Shown here in pieces: positions 42,637 to 51,236 of a stretch of DNA of 64,000 bases. Location of the stretch: contig JAACAK010000113.1 in assembly GCA_011774835.1 (NCBI GenBank), positions 69,029 through 133,028 of the forward strand, read 5' to 3'. The translations under genes and the position numbers were made by a program. Each line of letters begins with the position of its first letter. The stretch's first letter is position 1. Source of the stretch: Candidatus Kutchimonas denitrificans. GTDB taxonomy: Bacteria > Gemmatimonadota > Gemmatimonadetes > Palauibacterales > KS3-K002. Below the pieces are notes generated by a model, which was not told where the DNA came from, ran no database searches, and saw only the letters and a program-made list of their open reading frames with translations.

Positions 42637-45084
42637 ATGGAATCTATCTGGCAAGACGTTCGTTTCGGTGTCCGGAAGCTGGCGCGGAATCCCGCCTTCG
42701 CCGCGATCACGGTGCTGACCCTGGCGCTGGGGATCGGTGCGAACACCGCGATCTTCAGCGTGGTCTACGACGTGCTGCTCCGGCCGTTGCCGTTCGAGGA
42801 TCCGGATCGCCTGGTGATGGTGTGGGAGCACGCGATCGAGCGGAACCGCACCCAAAACGTCGTATCGCCGGCGAACTACCTGGAGTGGAAGGACCAGAAC
42901 CGGGTGTTCGAGGACATGGCGGCGATGTTCAGCCGCGGCGCGGTGCTGTCGGGACCGGACGGGCCGCAGCGGATCCAGGCATCGCTGGTGCAGCCCGGCT
43001 ATTTCGAGATCCTCGGGGTCGATGCGGCGCTCGGCCGCGTGTTCACGCCGGAAGAGGGGGTGGAAGGCAATGACCGGGTGACCGTGCTAAGCCACGGGCT
43101 GTGGCAGCGGCGCTTCGGCGGCGACCCGGAGATCATCGGGCGGACCGTGACGGTGGAGGGGATCGAGCACACCGTCGTCGGGGTGGCCCCGGCCGGCTTC
43201 GAGGGGATCCGCTTCCGACCCCAGGCGGCGGCGTTCCGGTCCGATTGGCTGCAGGCCCAGGACCTCTGGGTCCCGCTGACGCTGGGTGAGGACGCACGGT
43301 CCTCCTACGGTCGCTCGCTGTTCGTTCTGGCCCGGCTGGCGCCGGATGTCAGCCTGGAACAGGCGCAGGCCGAGATGAAGACGATCGCGGGCCGCCTGGA
43401 GGAGGCCCACGACTTCAACGCCGGCTGGACCGCCAACGTCGTCCCGCTGCACAGCCAGGTGGTGGGGAACGCGCGGCCAGCGCTGCTCATCCTGGTGGCC
43501 GCGGTAGGGCTGGTCCTGCTCATCGCCTGCGCCAACGTGGCCAACCTGCTGCTCGCCCATGCGTCGGCCCGGGGCCGGGAGATCGCGGTCCGTGGCGCGT
43601 TGGGCGCCGGCCGGCGACGGCTGCTGCGACAGATGATCACCGAGAGCCTCATCCTGGCGCTGGCGGGCGCGGCGGTCGGGGTGGTGTTCGCGGTGTGGGG
43701 GATCGAGGCCCTGGTAGCGCTCAGCCCGGGCGACATCCCGCGTCTGGAGAACGTGGGGCTCAGCTGGCCGGTGCTGGCTTTCACCGCCGGCGTGGCGCTG
43801 GTGGCGGCGCTTTTGTCCGGCGTGGTGCCCGCGCTCCAGGCTTCTCGGACGGACCTGCAGGCGCCGCTTCGGGAAGGCGGCCGGGGTGGCACCGAGCTGA
43901 GCGGGCGTCGGGCCCGGCGCGGCCTGGTAGTGACGGAAATGGCGCTGGCGGTGGTCCTCCTCATCGGCGCCGGCCTCATCATGCGCAGCTTCTGGGCGCT
44001 GTGGCAGGTCGACCCCGGGTTCCAGGCCGAACGCCTGATCAGCGCCCAGGTGACCCTGCGAGGGAGCGACTACACGGGGATGAGGGGCCGGGCCGAGTTC
44101 GCCGACCGGCTGCTGGAGCGGGTGCGGGGATTGCCCGGCGTGGAGTCGGCGGCCACCACGGTGGCCCGCCCGCTGGGTGGCGGACTGGCGCCGGGGACAT
44201 CGTTCTGGCCCACCGATCGGCCGACCCCGTCGCCGGGCGACCGGCCGACGGCGGACATCCGCATGATCAGCCCGGAGTATTTCCGGACCATGGGGATTCC
44301 GCTGCTCCGGGGCCGCGAGTTCGATTCTCGGGATGGCCCCGATTCGCCGCCGGTGATCATCATCAACCGGACGGCGGCGGCGACCCACTGGCCGGATCAG
44401 GATCCGATCGGCAAGCGGATGGTGGTGCGCATGGGAGACGAGACCCCGCGCGAGATCGTCGGGGTCGTGGGAGATGTGCGGCACAGCGAGCTGGGCGTGG
44501 CCCCGCGAGCCAAGATCTACTTTCCGCATACCCAGCTGAATTTCCCGTGGATGGACATCATGGTTCGCACCGCCAGCGATCCGGCTACGCTGGTCCCGGC
44601 GCTCCGACGCGAGGTGCAGGCACTCGACCCCAACCTGCCCGTCTACTCGGTGAAGCGGATGAACGCGGTGGTCTCGGAATCGGTAGCGCATGAACGGTTC
44701 AGCACCCTCCTGATGGCCGGGTTCGCGTTCGTGGCGCTCGTCCTGGCCGCCGTGGGGATCTACGGTGTCATGGCCTATTCGGTGAACCAGCGAACCCAGG
44801 AGATCGGGGTCCGGATCGCCCTCGGCGCTGAGAGCGGCAAGGTGCTGACCCTGGTGGTGCGTGAGGGGATGTCGCTTGCCCTGCTCGGCGTGGCCATCGG
44901 GCTGGCCGTCGGCTTCGGGCTGGCCCGGCTCCTCTCCAGCCAGCTCTACCAGATCAGCGCCGCCGATCCGTTCACCTTTTCCGCCGTCGCGCTGATCCTG
45001 GCGCTCACCGCGCTCCTCGCCTGCTGGTTCCCCGCCTGGCGGGCGGCCCGGACGGACCCGGTTGACGCCTTGAGATACGAGTGA
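42637..45084 (+). CDS. ADOP-type ABC transporter permease (FtsX/MacB-like)
   Basis: An 815-residue permease with two FtsX units, each with a MacB-like periplasmic domain. The N-terminus (SIWQDVRFGVRKLARNPAFA, LALGIGANTAIFSV) and the C-terminus (PVDALRYE) match the ADOP group (Acidobacterial duplicated orphan permease) that I remember from Acidobacteria and Gemmatimonadota. As the name implies, no ATPase is adjacent, so it must borrow one or work in a different way. These proteins occur in many copies per genome and are thought to export peptides, drugs or lipoproteins. Confidence 0.9.
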   Translation: MESIWQDVRFGVRKLARNPAFAAITVLTLALGIGANTAIFSVVYDVLLRPLPFEDPDRLVMVWEHAIERNRTQNVVSPANYLEWKDQNRVFEDMAAMFSRGAVLSGPDGPQRIQASLVQPGYFEILGVDAALGRVFTPEEGVEGNDRVTVLSHGLWQRRFGGDPEIIGRTVTVEGIEHTVVGVAPAGFEGIRFRPQAAAFRSDWLQAQDLWVPLTLGEDARSSYGRSLFVLARLAPDVSLEQAQAEMKTIAGRLEEAHDFNAGWTANVVPLHSQVVGNARPALLILVAAVGLVLLIACANVANLLLAHASARGREIAVRGALGAGRRRLLRQMITESLILALAGAAVGVVFAVWGIEALVALSPGDIPRLENVGLSWPVLAFTAGVALVAALLSGVVPALQASRTDLQAPLREGGRGGTELSGRRARRGLVVTEMALAVVLLIGAGLIMRSFWALWQVDPGFQAERLISAQVTLRGSDYTGMRGRAEFADRLLERVRGLPGVESAATTVARPLGGGLAPGTSFWPTDRPTPSPGDRPTADIRMISPEYFRTMGIPLLRGREFDSRDGPDSPPVIIINRTAAATHWPDQDPIGKRMVVRMGDETPREIVGVVGDVRHSELGVAPRAKIYFPHTQLNFPWMDIMVRTASDPATLVPALRREVQALDPNLPVYSVKRMNAVVSESVAHERFSTLLMAGFAFVALVLAAVGIYGVMAYSVNQRTQEIGVRIALGAESGKVLTLVVREGMSLALLGVAIGLAVGFGLARLLSSQLYQISAADPFTFSAVALILALTALLACWFPAWRAARTDPVDALRYE

Positions 45085-45393
45085 GTGGTAGCGGGTAGTG
45101 GGTAGTGGGTAGTGCGCAGCGGGTAATCAGCGCCTGAGGAGCCAATGGATGGAGCGCCCCACCACCCACCACCCACTACCGCCTACCCACTACCGCTCGC
45201 CGCCCACCCCTTCCCCCTTGCCACCACAGGGGTCCGGTGCGTAAAGTCCCGCTGGCAGCGGGCACACCAACCCCCGCAGGACAGGACCCGGTCCAGATTG
45301 ACGATCGCGACCGGTGGCTCCGATAAGCGACGGAATAGGGCCAGGAACAACTTGAGCGGCGATACGGACCAGACGCCACTCCCGAAGCCGGGC
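45085..45393. repeat. Intergenic region with G-rich imperfect inverted repeat, 3' of the ADOP permease
   Basis: GGTAGTGGGTAGTGGGTAGTG (part shown, 45087-45115) and a complementary CACC/CCACTACC-rich arm (45160-45195) flank about 50 bp. The structure mirrors that at 42318-42392. The kinase reading frame stays open through part of this region, but the peptide is Pro/Arg-rich and unlikely to be translated. Confidence 0.6.
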
Positions 45394-46605
45394 ATGAAGT
45401 CGGCCGACGAACTCGAGGACATCCTCCGCGAGGAGCTGACGCCCGAGTTGCAAGTCGTCCGGCGGTTGGGCCGAGGCTCGATGGGTGACGTGTACCTGGC
45501 GAGGGAGGAGACGCTGAAGCGCATGGTCGCGGTGAAGGTTCTGTCCCCCCGGCTCGCCCGGGACAGCCAGGCGCGGGCCCGGTTCGAGCGCGAGGCCCAA
45601 TCTTCCGCCGCCCTCGAGCACCCCAACATAGTGGGCGTCTATCGCGTCGGCCGCCTCTCGAACGACTTGCCATACATCGTCATGCAGTACGTGAAGGGGA
45701 CGACGATGGCCAATCGTTTGAAGGCGCAGGGGCCGTTGCAGGTCGACGTGGCGCGACGCGTGATCGCCGAAATGGCGTCGGCCCTGCAGGCGGCGCACAA
45801 GCGGGGGATCGTTCACCGCGACATCCGTCCCGACAACGTGCTTTACGAAGAGGAAACGGGCCGCGCGCTGCTGAGCGATTTCGGCATCGCTGCGATCCTG
45901 GCGCGCGGCGACAGCAGCCAGCCGACCCGCATCACCCGCACGGGCGAACTGGTGGGCGATCCGCGGTACATGAGCCCGGAGCAGCTGATGGGGAACGAGG
46001 TCACGGAGCGAAGCGACGTTTACGGCCTGGGCTTACTGGGCTACGAGCTGCTGACCGGCAGTGGTCCGTACGACGCGACCTCCAAGCGCGAGATGTTCAC
46101 GGCTCACGTCCACCACGAGCCGAGGAAGCTCTCGGAGCTGCGCGCCGGAATCGACCCGGAGTTGGAGCGAGTGCTGGCGGCCTGCCTCAACAAGAAGCCG
46201 GAAGACAGACCCAGCTCCGGCGACGTTCACGAGCGGCTGACCGATCTGTCGACGGGGGAAGTGACCCCGGTGCCGGGGGGCGCGGCGCGGTCGGCTTCGT
46301 CGGGCGATGTGTTCGGCAAGATGAAAGAGCGCTACCTGCCGCAGATCATGCTGGTCTACGGGGCGATCGGTTGGGGCGCGCTCGAGGTCTCCTCGCAGCT
46401 GGTCGAAATGAACGTCGTGCCGAACGTCCTTTACAAGCTGGTGCTCGTGGCGGTCCTCACCGGGCTTCCCGCCGTGCTGATCGGCGCCTGGTTCCACGGC
46501 AAAAAGGGAAGACAGCGGTTCCGGGCGATCGAGTACTGGCTGTTCGGCGTCCTCTTCCTGGTCTGGCTGGTGGTCAGCACGGTGATCCTCATCGGCTGGC
46601 TGTAG
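45394..46605 (+). CDS. Membrane-anchored Ser/Thr protein kinase (PknB-like)
   Basis: A 403-residue Hanks-type kinase. The Gly loop is LGRGSMGDVYLA, the ATP-binding Lys is in VAVKVL, the catalytic loop is HRDIRPDN, the metal site is DFGIA, followed by SPEQ. The catalytic loop has Arg where Lys is usual (HRDLKPEN). The C-terminal part has three hydrophobic helices ending WLVVSTVILIGWL, so the kinase is anchored in the membrane with its catalytic domain in the cytoplasm. I use the ATG at 45394; the track start reads through the repeat. A TTG about 17 codons earlier is an alternative. Targets are unknown. Confidence 0.87.
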   Translation: MKSADELEDILREELTPELQVVRRLGRGSMGDVYLAREETLKRMVAVKVLSPRLARDSQARARFEREAQSSAALEHPNIVGVYRVGRLSNDLPYIVMQYVKGTTMANRLKAQGPLQVDVARRVIAEMASALQAAHKRGIVHRDIRPDNVLYEEETGRALLSDFGIAAILARGDSSQPTRITRTGELVGDPRYMSPEQLMGNEVTERSDVYGLGLLGYELLTGSGPYDATSKREMFTAHVHHEPRKLSELRAGIDPELERVLAACLNKKPEDRPSSGDVHERLTDLSTGEVTPVPGGAARSASSGDVFGKMKERYLPQIMLVYGAIGWGALEVSSQLVEMNVVPNVLYKLVLVAVLTGLPAVLIGAWFHGKKGRQRFRAIEYWLFGVLFLVWLVVSTVILIGWL

Positions 46606-46620
46606 GTCGCCGAACCCTCC

Positions 46621-47268
46621 TCAGGCCCCGTTCCGCGAGACGCGATTGATCAGCCAACGCAGGCGGCGCGGCGCGCCTAGCTGTTTGAGCGCGCGGAGCT
46701 GGACGGAACGCAGCCGCCCGTCCGACCACCACGAATCCGCCCGGCGAAGATTCTCTTCGAAGATAGGGATCAGCGGCACGCCCTCGGGATGGGTGCGAAC
46801 GAAGGCGAGCTGCGCCCTGATGCAGGCGCGCTCGACCCGCGGGCGGATCGCCTCGTCGAAGGCGATGCCCCGACGCCGCACGCGCGCGTGGGTCGCCTCG
46901 TGTACCAGGAGGGCGGCGACGTAGGAAACGGATACCTTCTCGTCGCCGACGAACGAGTCGCGAAGCATGCAGAGCCGCAGTTCGTCGATCCACTGGCCTC
47001 GGGCATAATCCGGGATCGGTCCGATCCAGATCTTCGGCATGTCTCGCTTCAGGTGAGCGTAGCGCGGCGGATCGAAGCGGGCGATGGTGGTCAGAGCCGC
47101 GTCCACCTTGCGGAAAGAATCCTCTACGTCGTGCGTGCCGATGCGCGAGGAAGCGACGGTGATGCCGTGGAGCACGCGCTTCGGTGCCAGCGCGTAAAGC
47201 AGCGCATAGAACCAGTGGCCCAGGCGCCAGTTGCGCAGGTCGATGTCGTGATCGGCGCTCGTAGTCAA
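46621..47268 (-). CDS. HEXXH-containing protein of unknown function
   Basis: A 215-residue protein without a signal peptide. VSVSYVAALLVHEATHARVR contains HEXXH (HEATH) in a helix, and a downstream IRPRVERACIRAQLAF supplies a Glu that could be a third ligand, as in minimal gluzincins. The rest (HWFYALLYALAPKRV, SFRKVDAALTTI) is unlike families I know. It is convergent with the kinase gene (15 bp between ends) and has its own promoter at 47347-47375. Confidence 0.6.
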   Translation of the reverse strand: MTTSADHDIDLRNWRLGHWFYALLYALAPKRVLHGITVASSRIGTHDVEDSFRKVDAALTTIARFDPPRYAHLKRDMPKIWIGPIPDYARGQWIDELRLCMLRDSFVGDEKVSVSYVAALLVHEATHARVRRRGIAFDEAIRPRVERACIRAQLAFVRTHPEGVPLIPIFEENLRRADSWWSDGRLRSVQLRALKQLGAPRRLRWLINRVSRNGA

Positions 47269-47346
47269 GGTGCGTACGCCTAATCCGGCAGATTCGGTAT
47301 CGCGGGGGAGGTTTTAGGCGGATTCGAGACAACGTCGGGGGTCACT

Positions 47347-47375
47347 AATATGGGGCTTCGGCCCGGAAAGTCCAA
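47347..47375 (-). promoter_or_regulatory. Promoter of the HEXXH protein gene
   Basis: On the minus strand TTGGAC (47375-47370), a 17-nt spacer and CATATT (47352-47347) precede the gene at 47268 with a leader of about 70 nt. The -10 sequence is the same as at 9912-9917. Confidence 0.55.
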
Positions 47376-47442
47376 TATCCGCCGCACGGCGGTGGCGCCC
47401 CCCGCGCACCCGCCCCCCGGTCCGGCGCCCTAGCCCCGCCTC

Positions 47443-48243
47443 CTACTTCGTGCTGCGGACCAGGCGGTAGAGCTCCCGGTAGATCGCCGGGTTCCCGGCG
47501 ATGAAGCCACCGTGCTCGATGACGTCGTCGTTGCCCGCCAGGTCTGTGATCACGCCGCCCGCCTCGCGCAGGATGAGCACACCGGCCGCCACGTCCCAGG
47601 GGGCCAGGTGCAGCTCCCAGAAGCCGTCCAGCCGACCGCAGGCGAGGTCGCACAGATCGATGGCGGCGGACCCGGTGCGGCGGATGCCACTGGTCCGGGG
47701 CAGTATTTCGCCGAATTGCTTCATGTACGTCCCCAGCAGCTCGGTCTTCTTGAACGGGAACCCCGTCCCGATGAGCGCCAGCTTCAGCTCGTCGACCTTC
47801 GAAACCGCGATCGGATGCCCATCCATCCGGGCTCCTTCGCCGCGCATCGCCTCGAACGTCTCCCAGCGGCCGCTGTTCACCACCACGGCCGCCGCCAGGC
47901 CCTGCGAATCGACGGCGGCGATGGACACCGAGTGATACGGATAGCCGTGCAGGTAGTTGGTCGTGCCATCGAGAGGGTCGACGTACCAGGTGACCTCCGC
48001 ATCGTCGGACTCCGGACCGCCCCAATCGCTCTCCTCCGCGGCGATCGCGTGGTTCGGGAACGTCTCGCGGATCGCGCCCACCGCCGCCGCTTCGGCCTCG
48101 TGGTCGACCTCGCTCACCCAGTCGGCGTGGCCCTTCTCTGTCCAGGCCTCCGGGTCGAGGCGGCTGGCGCCACGCCGGTGGATCGCGGCCGCCGCTTCAG
48201 CGGCGTTCCGGGCGGCGTGCAGCAGGTCTTCCAGCGAGTTCAT
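47443..48243 (-). CDS. Inositol monophosphatase family protein (SuhB-like)
   Basis: A 266-residue phosphatase of the FIG/IMPase superfamily. The metal-binding motifs are visible: AAEESDWGG (Glu), WYVDPLDGTTNYLHG (the family signature) and LAPWDVAAGVLI (the distal Asp). Length matches family members that hydrolyse inositol-1-phosphate or related sugar phosphates such as 3'-phosphoadenosine-5'-phosphate; the motifs do not separate these. It is divergent from trpS. Confidence 0.93.
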   Translation of the reverse strand: MNSLEDLLHAARNAAEAAAAIHRRGASRLDPEAWTEKGHADWVSEVDHEAEAAAVGAIRETFPNHAIAAEESDWGGPESDDAEVTWYVDPLDGTTNYLHGYPYHSVSIAAVDSQGLAAAVVVNSGRWETFEAMRGEGARMDGHPIAVSKVDELKLALIGTGFPFKKTELLGTYMKQFGEILPRTSGIRRTGSAAIDLCDLACGRLDGFWELHLAPWDVAAGVLILREAGGVITDLAGNDDVIEHGGFIAGNPAIYRELYRLVRSTK

Positions 48244-48265
48244 AGCTTGATCGGGTTATAGCGGT

Positions 48266-48310
48266 TCGGTAACTTAAGCCGCCGTTCAGCCGGGTACCAG
48301 TCGGTAACTT
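48266..48310. repeat. Direct repeat in the suhB/trpS divergent region
   Basis: TCGGTAACTT occurs at 48266-48275 and again at 48301-48310, separated by 25 bp, in the 101-bp region between the divergent genes. This may be a pair of regulator sites or a duplication of a promoter element for trpS. Confidence 0.4.
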
Positions 48311-48344
48311 GCGGGACCCGGATTCCTCGTATTCGAATCAGCGA

Positions 48345-49352
48345 ATGACGAAGAAGAAGCGCGTATTCAGCGGTATTCAGCCTTCGGGCGAGCTGCACAT
48401 CGGCAACTATCTCGGCGCGGTGAAGAACTGGGTCGAGCTGCAGGAGCAGTACGAGTGCTTCTTCTGCATCGTCGATCTGCACGCCGTGACGCAGCCTTAC
48501 GAGCCGGAGGAGATGCCGGCGCGCGTGTTCGACATGGCGCTCACGCTGATGGCGGCTGGCCTCGATCCTGAGAAGTGCACGATCTTCGTCCAGTCGCACG
48601 TGCCACAGCATGCCGAGCTGGCCTGGCTGTTCAACACCGTGACGCCGATAGGCGAGCTGGAGCGGATGACCCAGTACAAGGACAAGGCGTCGCGGCAGGA
48701 ATCGGTTCTGGCGGGGCTGCTGAACTACCCGGTGCTGCAGGCGGCGGACATCCTGCTCTACCAGGCGGAGCTGGTGCCGGTGGGCGAGGACCAGGTGCAG
48801 CACGTGGAGCTGACGCGGGAGATCGCGCGGAAGTGGAACGGCCGGTTCGGAGAGTACTTCCCGGAGCCGGAGGCGCTGGTCGGGGAGGTGCGTCGGGTGA
48901 TGGGTCTCGACGGACAGGCCAAGATGTCGAAATCGCTGGGCAACACGATCGGCCTGCTCGAGTCGCCGGACGAGATCTGGGCGAAGCTGCGGCCGGCTGT
49001 CACCGATCCGGCACGGGTGAGGCGCGAGGACCCGGGTAATCCCTTCGTGTGCAACATCTTCAGCCTGCATCGCCACTTCTCCAGTCCGGCCGACATCGCC
49101 TGGTCCGAGCACGGATGCCGCACGGCGGGGATCGGCTGCATCGATTGCAAGCGGCGGCTGGCCGACAACATCATCAAGGAGCTGGACCCGATCCGCGAGC
49201 GGGCGATGGAATTGAAGCGGCATCCGGAGCGCGTCGCCGAAACCCTGGAACGGGGTGCCGAGCACTGCCGGGAGATCGCGTCGAGCACCATGCAGGAGGC
49301 GCTGGCGCGGATGGGCCTCAGGGGCGGCGGTCCGAAGGTGAAGGGGAGGTAG
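48345..49352 (+). CDS. trpS: Tryptophanyl-tRNA synthetase
   Basis: A 335-residue class I aminoacyl-tRNA synthetase. The HIGH motif is GELHIGNYLG and the KMSKS loop AKMSKSLGN; FSGIQPSGELHIG at the N-terminus is characteristic of TrpS. It charges tRNA-Trp. The internal cysteine cluster (HGCRTAGIGCIDCKRR) is noteworthy: similar Cys-rich patches occur in some TrpS proteins that bind iron-sulfur clusters. The ATG at 48345 gives the normal N-terminus; the track start is 12 codons earlier. Confidence 0.96.
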   Translation: MTKKKRVFSGIQPSGELHIGNYLGAVKNWVELQEQYECFFCIVDLHAVTQPYEPEEMPARVFDMALTLMAAGLDPEKCTIFVQSHVPQHAELAWLFNTVTPIGELERMTQYKDKASRQESVLAGLLNYPVLQAADILLYQAELVPVGEDQVQHVELTREIARKWNGRFGEYFPEPEALVGEVRRVMGLDGQAKMSKSLGNTIGLLESPDEIWAKLRPAVTDPARVRREDPGNPFVCNIFSLHRHFSSPADIAWSEHGCRTAGIGCIDCKRRLADNIIKELDPIRERAMELKRHPERVAETLERGAEHCREIASSTMQEALARMGLRGGGPKVKGR

Positions 49353-49432
49353 ATTCGGACGGTTCGGCGCGGCCCGCTCGCATCCGTCGCCGCATAGCAT
49401 TCCACGGTTCCGGCCTCGGCAGGAGGGGTCAC

Positions 49433-50116
49433 GTGTTCGATTGGCTCGACCCGCAGTTGTTGGAAACGCTCGAGCTCGGCCTGCTCGGCCGCCTGGTGCT
49501 GGCCACGCTGCTCGGCGGCGTGATCGGACTGGAGCGCGAGCTGCAGAGCAAGCCCGCCGGCCTGCGCACCAACATACTGATCTGTGTGGGCGCGGCTCTC
49601 CTGATGGACATCTCGCGGGGAGTGGCGGCGGCGGCGGTGGTGGGTCCGGCGGATCCGGGCCGGATCGCGGCCCAGGTCGTATCGGGGATCGGCTTCATCG
49701 GTGCCGGAACCATCCTGGTGCAACGTGGCAGCGTGGTGGGCCTGACGACCGCGGCCACGTTATGGGTGGTGGCGGCCATCGGTCTGGCGGTGGGGGCCCA
49801 TTTCTACGTGCCGGCGATCGGCGCGACGGCGCTCGTGGCGGTGACGCTGATCCTGTTGGGTTGGGTCGAGGGCTTCGTGTTCACGCGTCGCCGCTCGGTG
49901 GATATCCAGGTGACCACGGAGCCCAACGCCGAGGTGCTGGCGGCGATCGTCGGGATAATAGAGGGATACCGGCTGAAGGCGCGGACCGAGAAGGTGGAGA
50001 AACAGCGCGAGCGTTTCCGCGCGTCGTATTCGGTGCGTGGTCCGGCCGTCGATCGGGAGAGCGCGTTCCACGAGGTCGCGTCCCTGCCGGGCGTCAGGCG
50101 AATCACGATGAATTGA
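49433..50116 (+). CDS. MgtC/SapB family membrane protein
   Basis: A 227-residue protein. The membrane part has the MgtC signatures GLLGRLVLATLLGGVIGLER, GLRTNILICVGAALLM and GIGFIGAGTI. It is followed by a soluble ACT-like C-terminal domain (VDIQVTTEPNAEVLAAIVGI onward). The start is a GTG at 49433 preceded by AGGAGG with ideal spacing; the track ORF extends upstream into the trpS frame. MgtC proteins modulate ATP synthase and growth in low magnesium in some pathogens, but most environmental homologues are uncharacterised. Confidence 0.9.
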   Translation: MFDWLDPQLLETLELGLLGRLVLATLLGGVIGLERELQSKPAGLRTNILICVGAALLMDISRGVAAAAVVGPADPGRIAAQVVSGIGFIGAGTILVQRGSVVGLTTAATLWVVAAIGLAVGAHFYVPAIGATALVAVTLILLGWVEGFVFTRRRSVDIQVTTEPNAEVLAAIVGIIEGYRLKARTEKVEKQRERFRASYSVRGPAVDRESAFHEVASLPGVRRITMN

Positions 50117-50148
50117 AGCGAAAGTCGCCACGAATCGGTTTCTTGCAT

Positions 50149-50186
50149 TATAATATGAGATGTGGCCACGCCGGCTCGAGTCATGA
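50149..50186 (+). promoter_or_regulatory. Strong -10 box and possible leaderless upstream mini-ORF
   Basis: A perfect TATAAT (50149-50154) precedes the dehydrogenase gene, with no clear -35. Transcription should start near 50160-50162, at an ATG (50160) that opens an eight-codon ORF, MWPRRLES, whose TGA overlaps the ATG at 50183. Alternatively, a GTG at 50162 would start the dehydrogenase itself seven codons earlier as a leaderless message. Confidence 0.45.
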
Positions 50187-51226
50187 CTCCCCTGCCTAAA
50201 CGACGCTTCGTCATAGACATGTACTCGTCTCGCTACCCGCTCTGGTGTATGCCCGAGGAGGACAGCGCACGGATTCGGGCGGCGTTGCCGGCCGATTGGG
50301 AGCTGATCGAGGTCGAGGAGGAGGCCGACGGGTCGGGCGACGGCGTGCCGCGCCGGACCCCGGCGCTGCTGGCGGCGCTGGCCGACGCGGAGGTCTACGT
50401 CGGGTTCGGGATACCGCGGGAGGTGTTCGAGTGCAGCGATCGCATCCGCTGGGTCCATTCCGGGGCGGCCGGTGTCGGCGGATCGCTCTACCCGGAGATG
50501 CGCGAGAGCGACGTGATCTTCACGAACTCCTCGGGGACACACGGCGTGCCGATGGCCGAACACGCGATCGCCATGATGTTCTACTTTGCCCGGGCCCTCG
50601 ATCACGCCGAGGTCGGGCGCCGCCAGCGACGCTGGAACCGGGACCCGATCGCCGACGTCCCGGGTCCGGTGCGCGAGCTGACCGACTCCGTGGTGGGGAT
50701 CATCGGTTACGGCGGCATCGGGCGCGATGTGGGCCGGCGCGCGAAAGGGCTGGGGATGCGGGTCTGGGCGGTGAAGCGCCACCCGGATCAGGACTATCCC
50801 GAGGTCGAGCGACTATTCGGCCCGACGGACCTTCACGAGGTGTTGGCGGGTAGCGATTACGTGGTGCTGACCGTGCCCAGCACGCCCGAGACCGAGGGTC
50901 TGATCGGCGCAGCGGCGCTGGCCGGGATGAAGCGGGAGGCGGTGCTGGTCAACGTGGCGCGGGGCACCCTGGTGGACGAGGCGGCGCTGGTCGAGGCGCT
51001 GCGGTCCCGCTCGATCCGCGGTGCCGGGCTTGATGTGTTCGTCGACGAACCGCTGCCGGCCTCCAGCCCGCTCTGGGAGCTGGACAACGTGTGCCTGACC
51101 CCGCACGTCGGGGGTGTGAGCCCCCGTTTCTGGGCGCGCGAGACGGAGCTCATCATCGAGAACCTGCGGCGTTATCTTAAAGAGGAGCCGCTACTCAACG
51201 TGGTGGACAAGCAGGCAGGGTACTAG
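50183..51226 (+). CDS. D-2-hydroxyacid dehydrogenase (NAD-dependent)
   Basis: A 347-residue D-isomer-specific 2-hydroxyacid dehydrogenase. The NAD-binding GIIGYGGIGRDVGRR is followed by VNVARGTLVDEAAL (catalytic Arg), DVFVDEPLP (Glu) and LTPHVGG (His), the usual set. The substrate cannot be read from the sequence; phosphoglycerate and glyoxylate-type acids are possible. I use the ATG at 50183; the GTG at 50162 would add seven residues. Confidence 0.9.
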   Translation: MTPLPKRRFVIDMYSSRYPLWCMPEEDSARIRAALPADWELIEVEEEADGSGDGVPRRTPALLAALADAEVYVGFGIPREVFECSDRIRWVHSGAAGVGGSLYPEMRESDVIFTNSSGTHGVPMAEHAIAMMFYFARALDHAEVGRRQRRWNRDPIADVPGPVRELTDSVVGIIGYGGIGRDVGRRAKGLGMRVWAVKRHPDQDYPEVERLFGPTDLHEVLAGSDYVVLTVPSTPETEGLIGAAALAGMKREAVLVNVARGTLVDEAALVEALRSRSIRGAGLDVFVDEPLPASSPLWELDNVCLTPHVGGVSPRFWARETELIIENLRRYLKEEPLLNVVDKQAGY

Positions 51227-51236
51227 GGAGCGCGTT

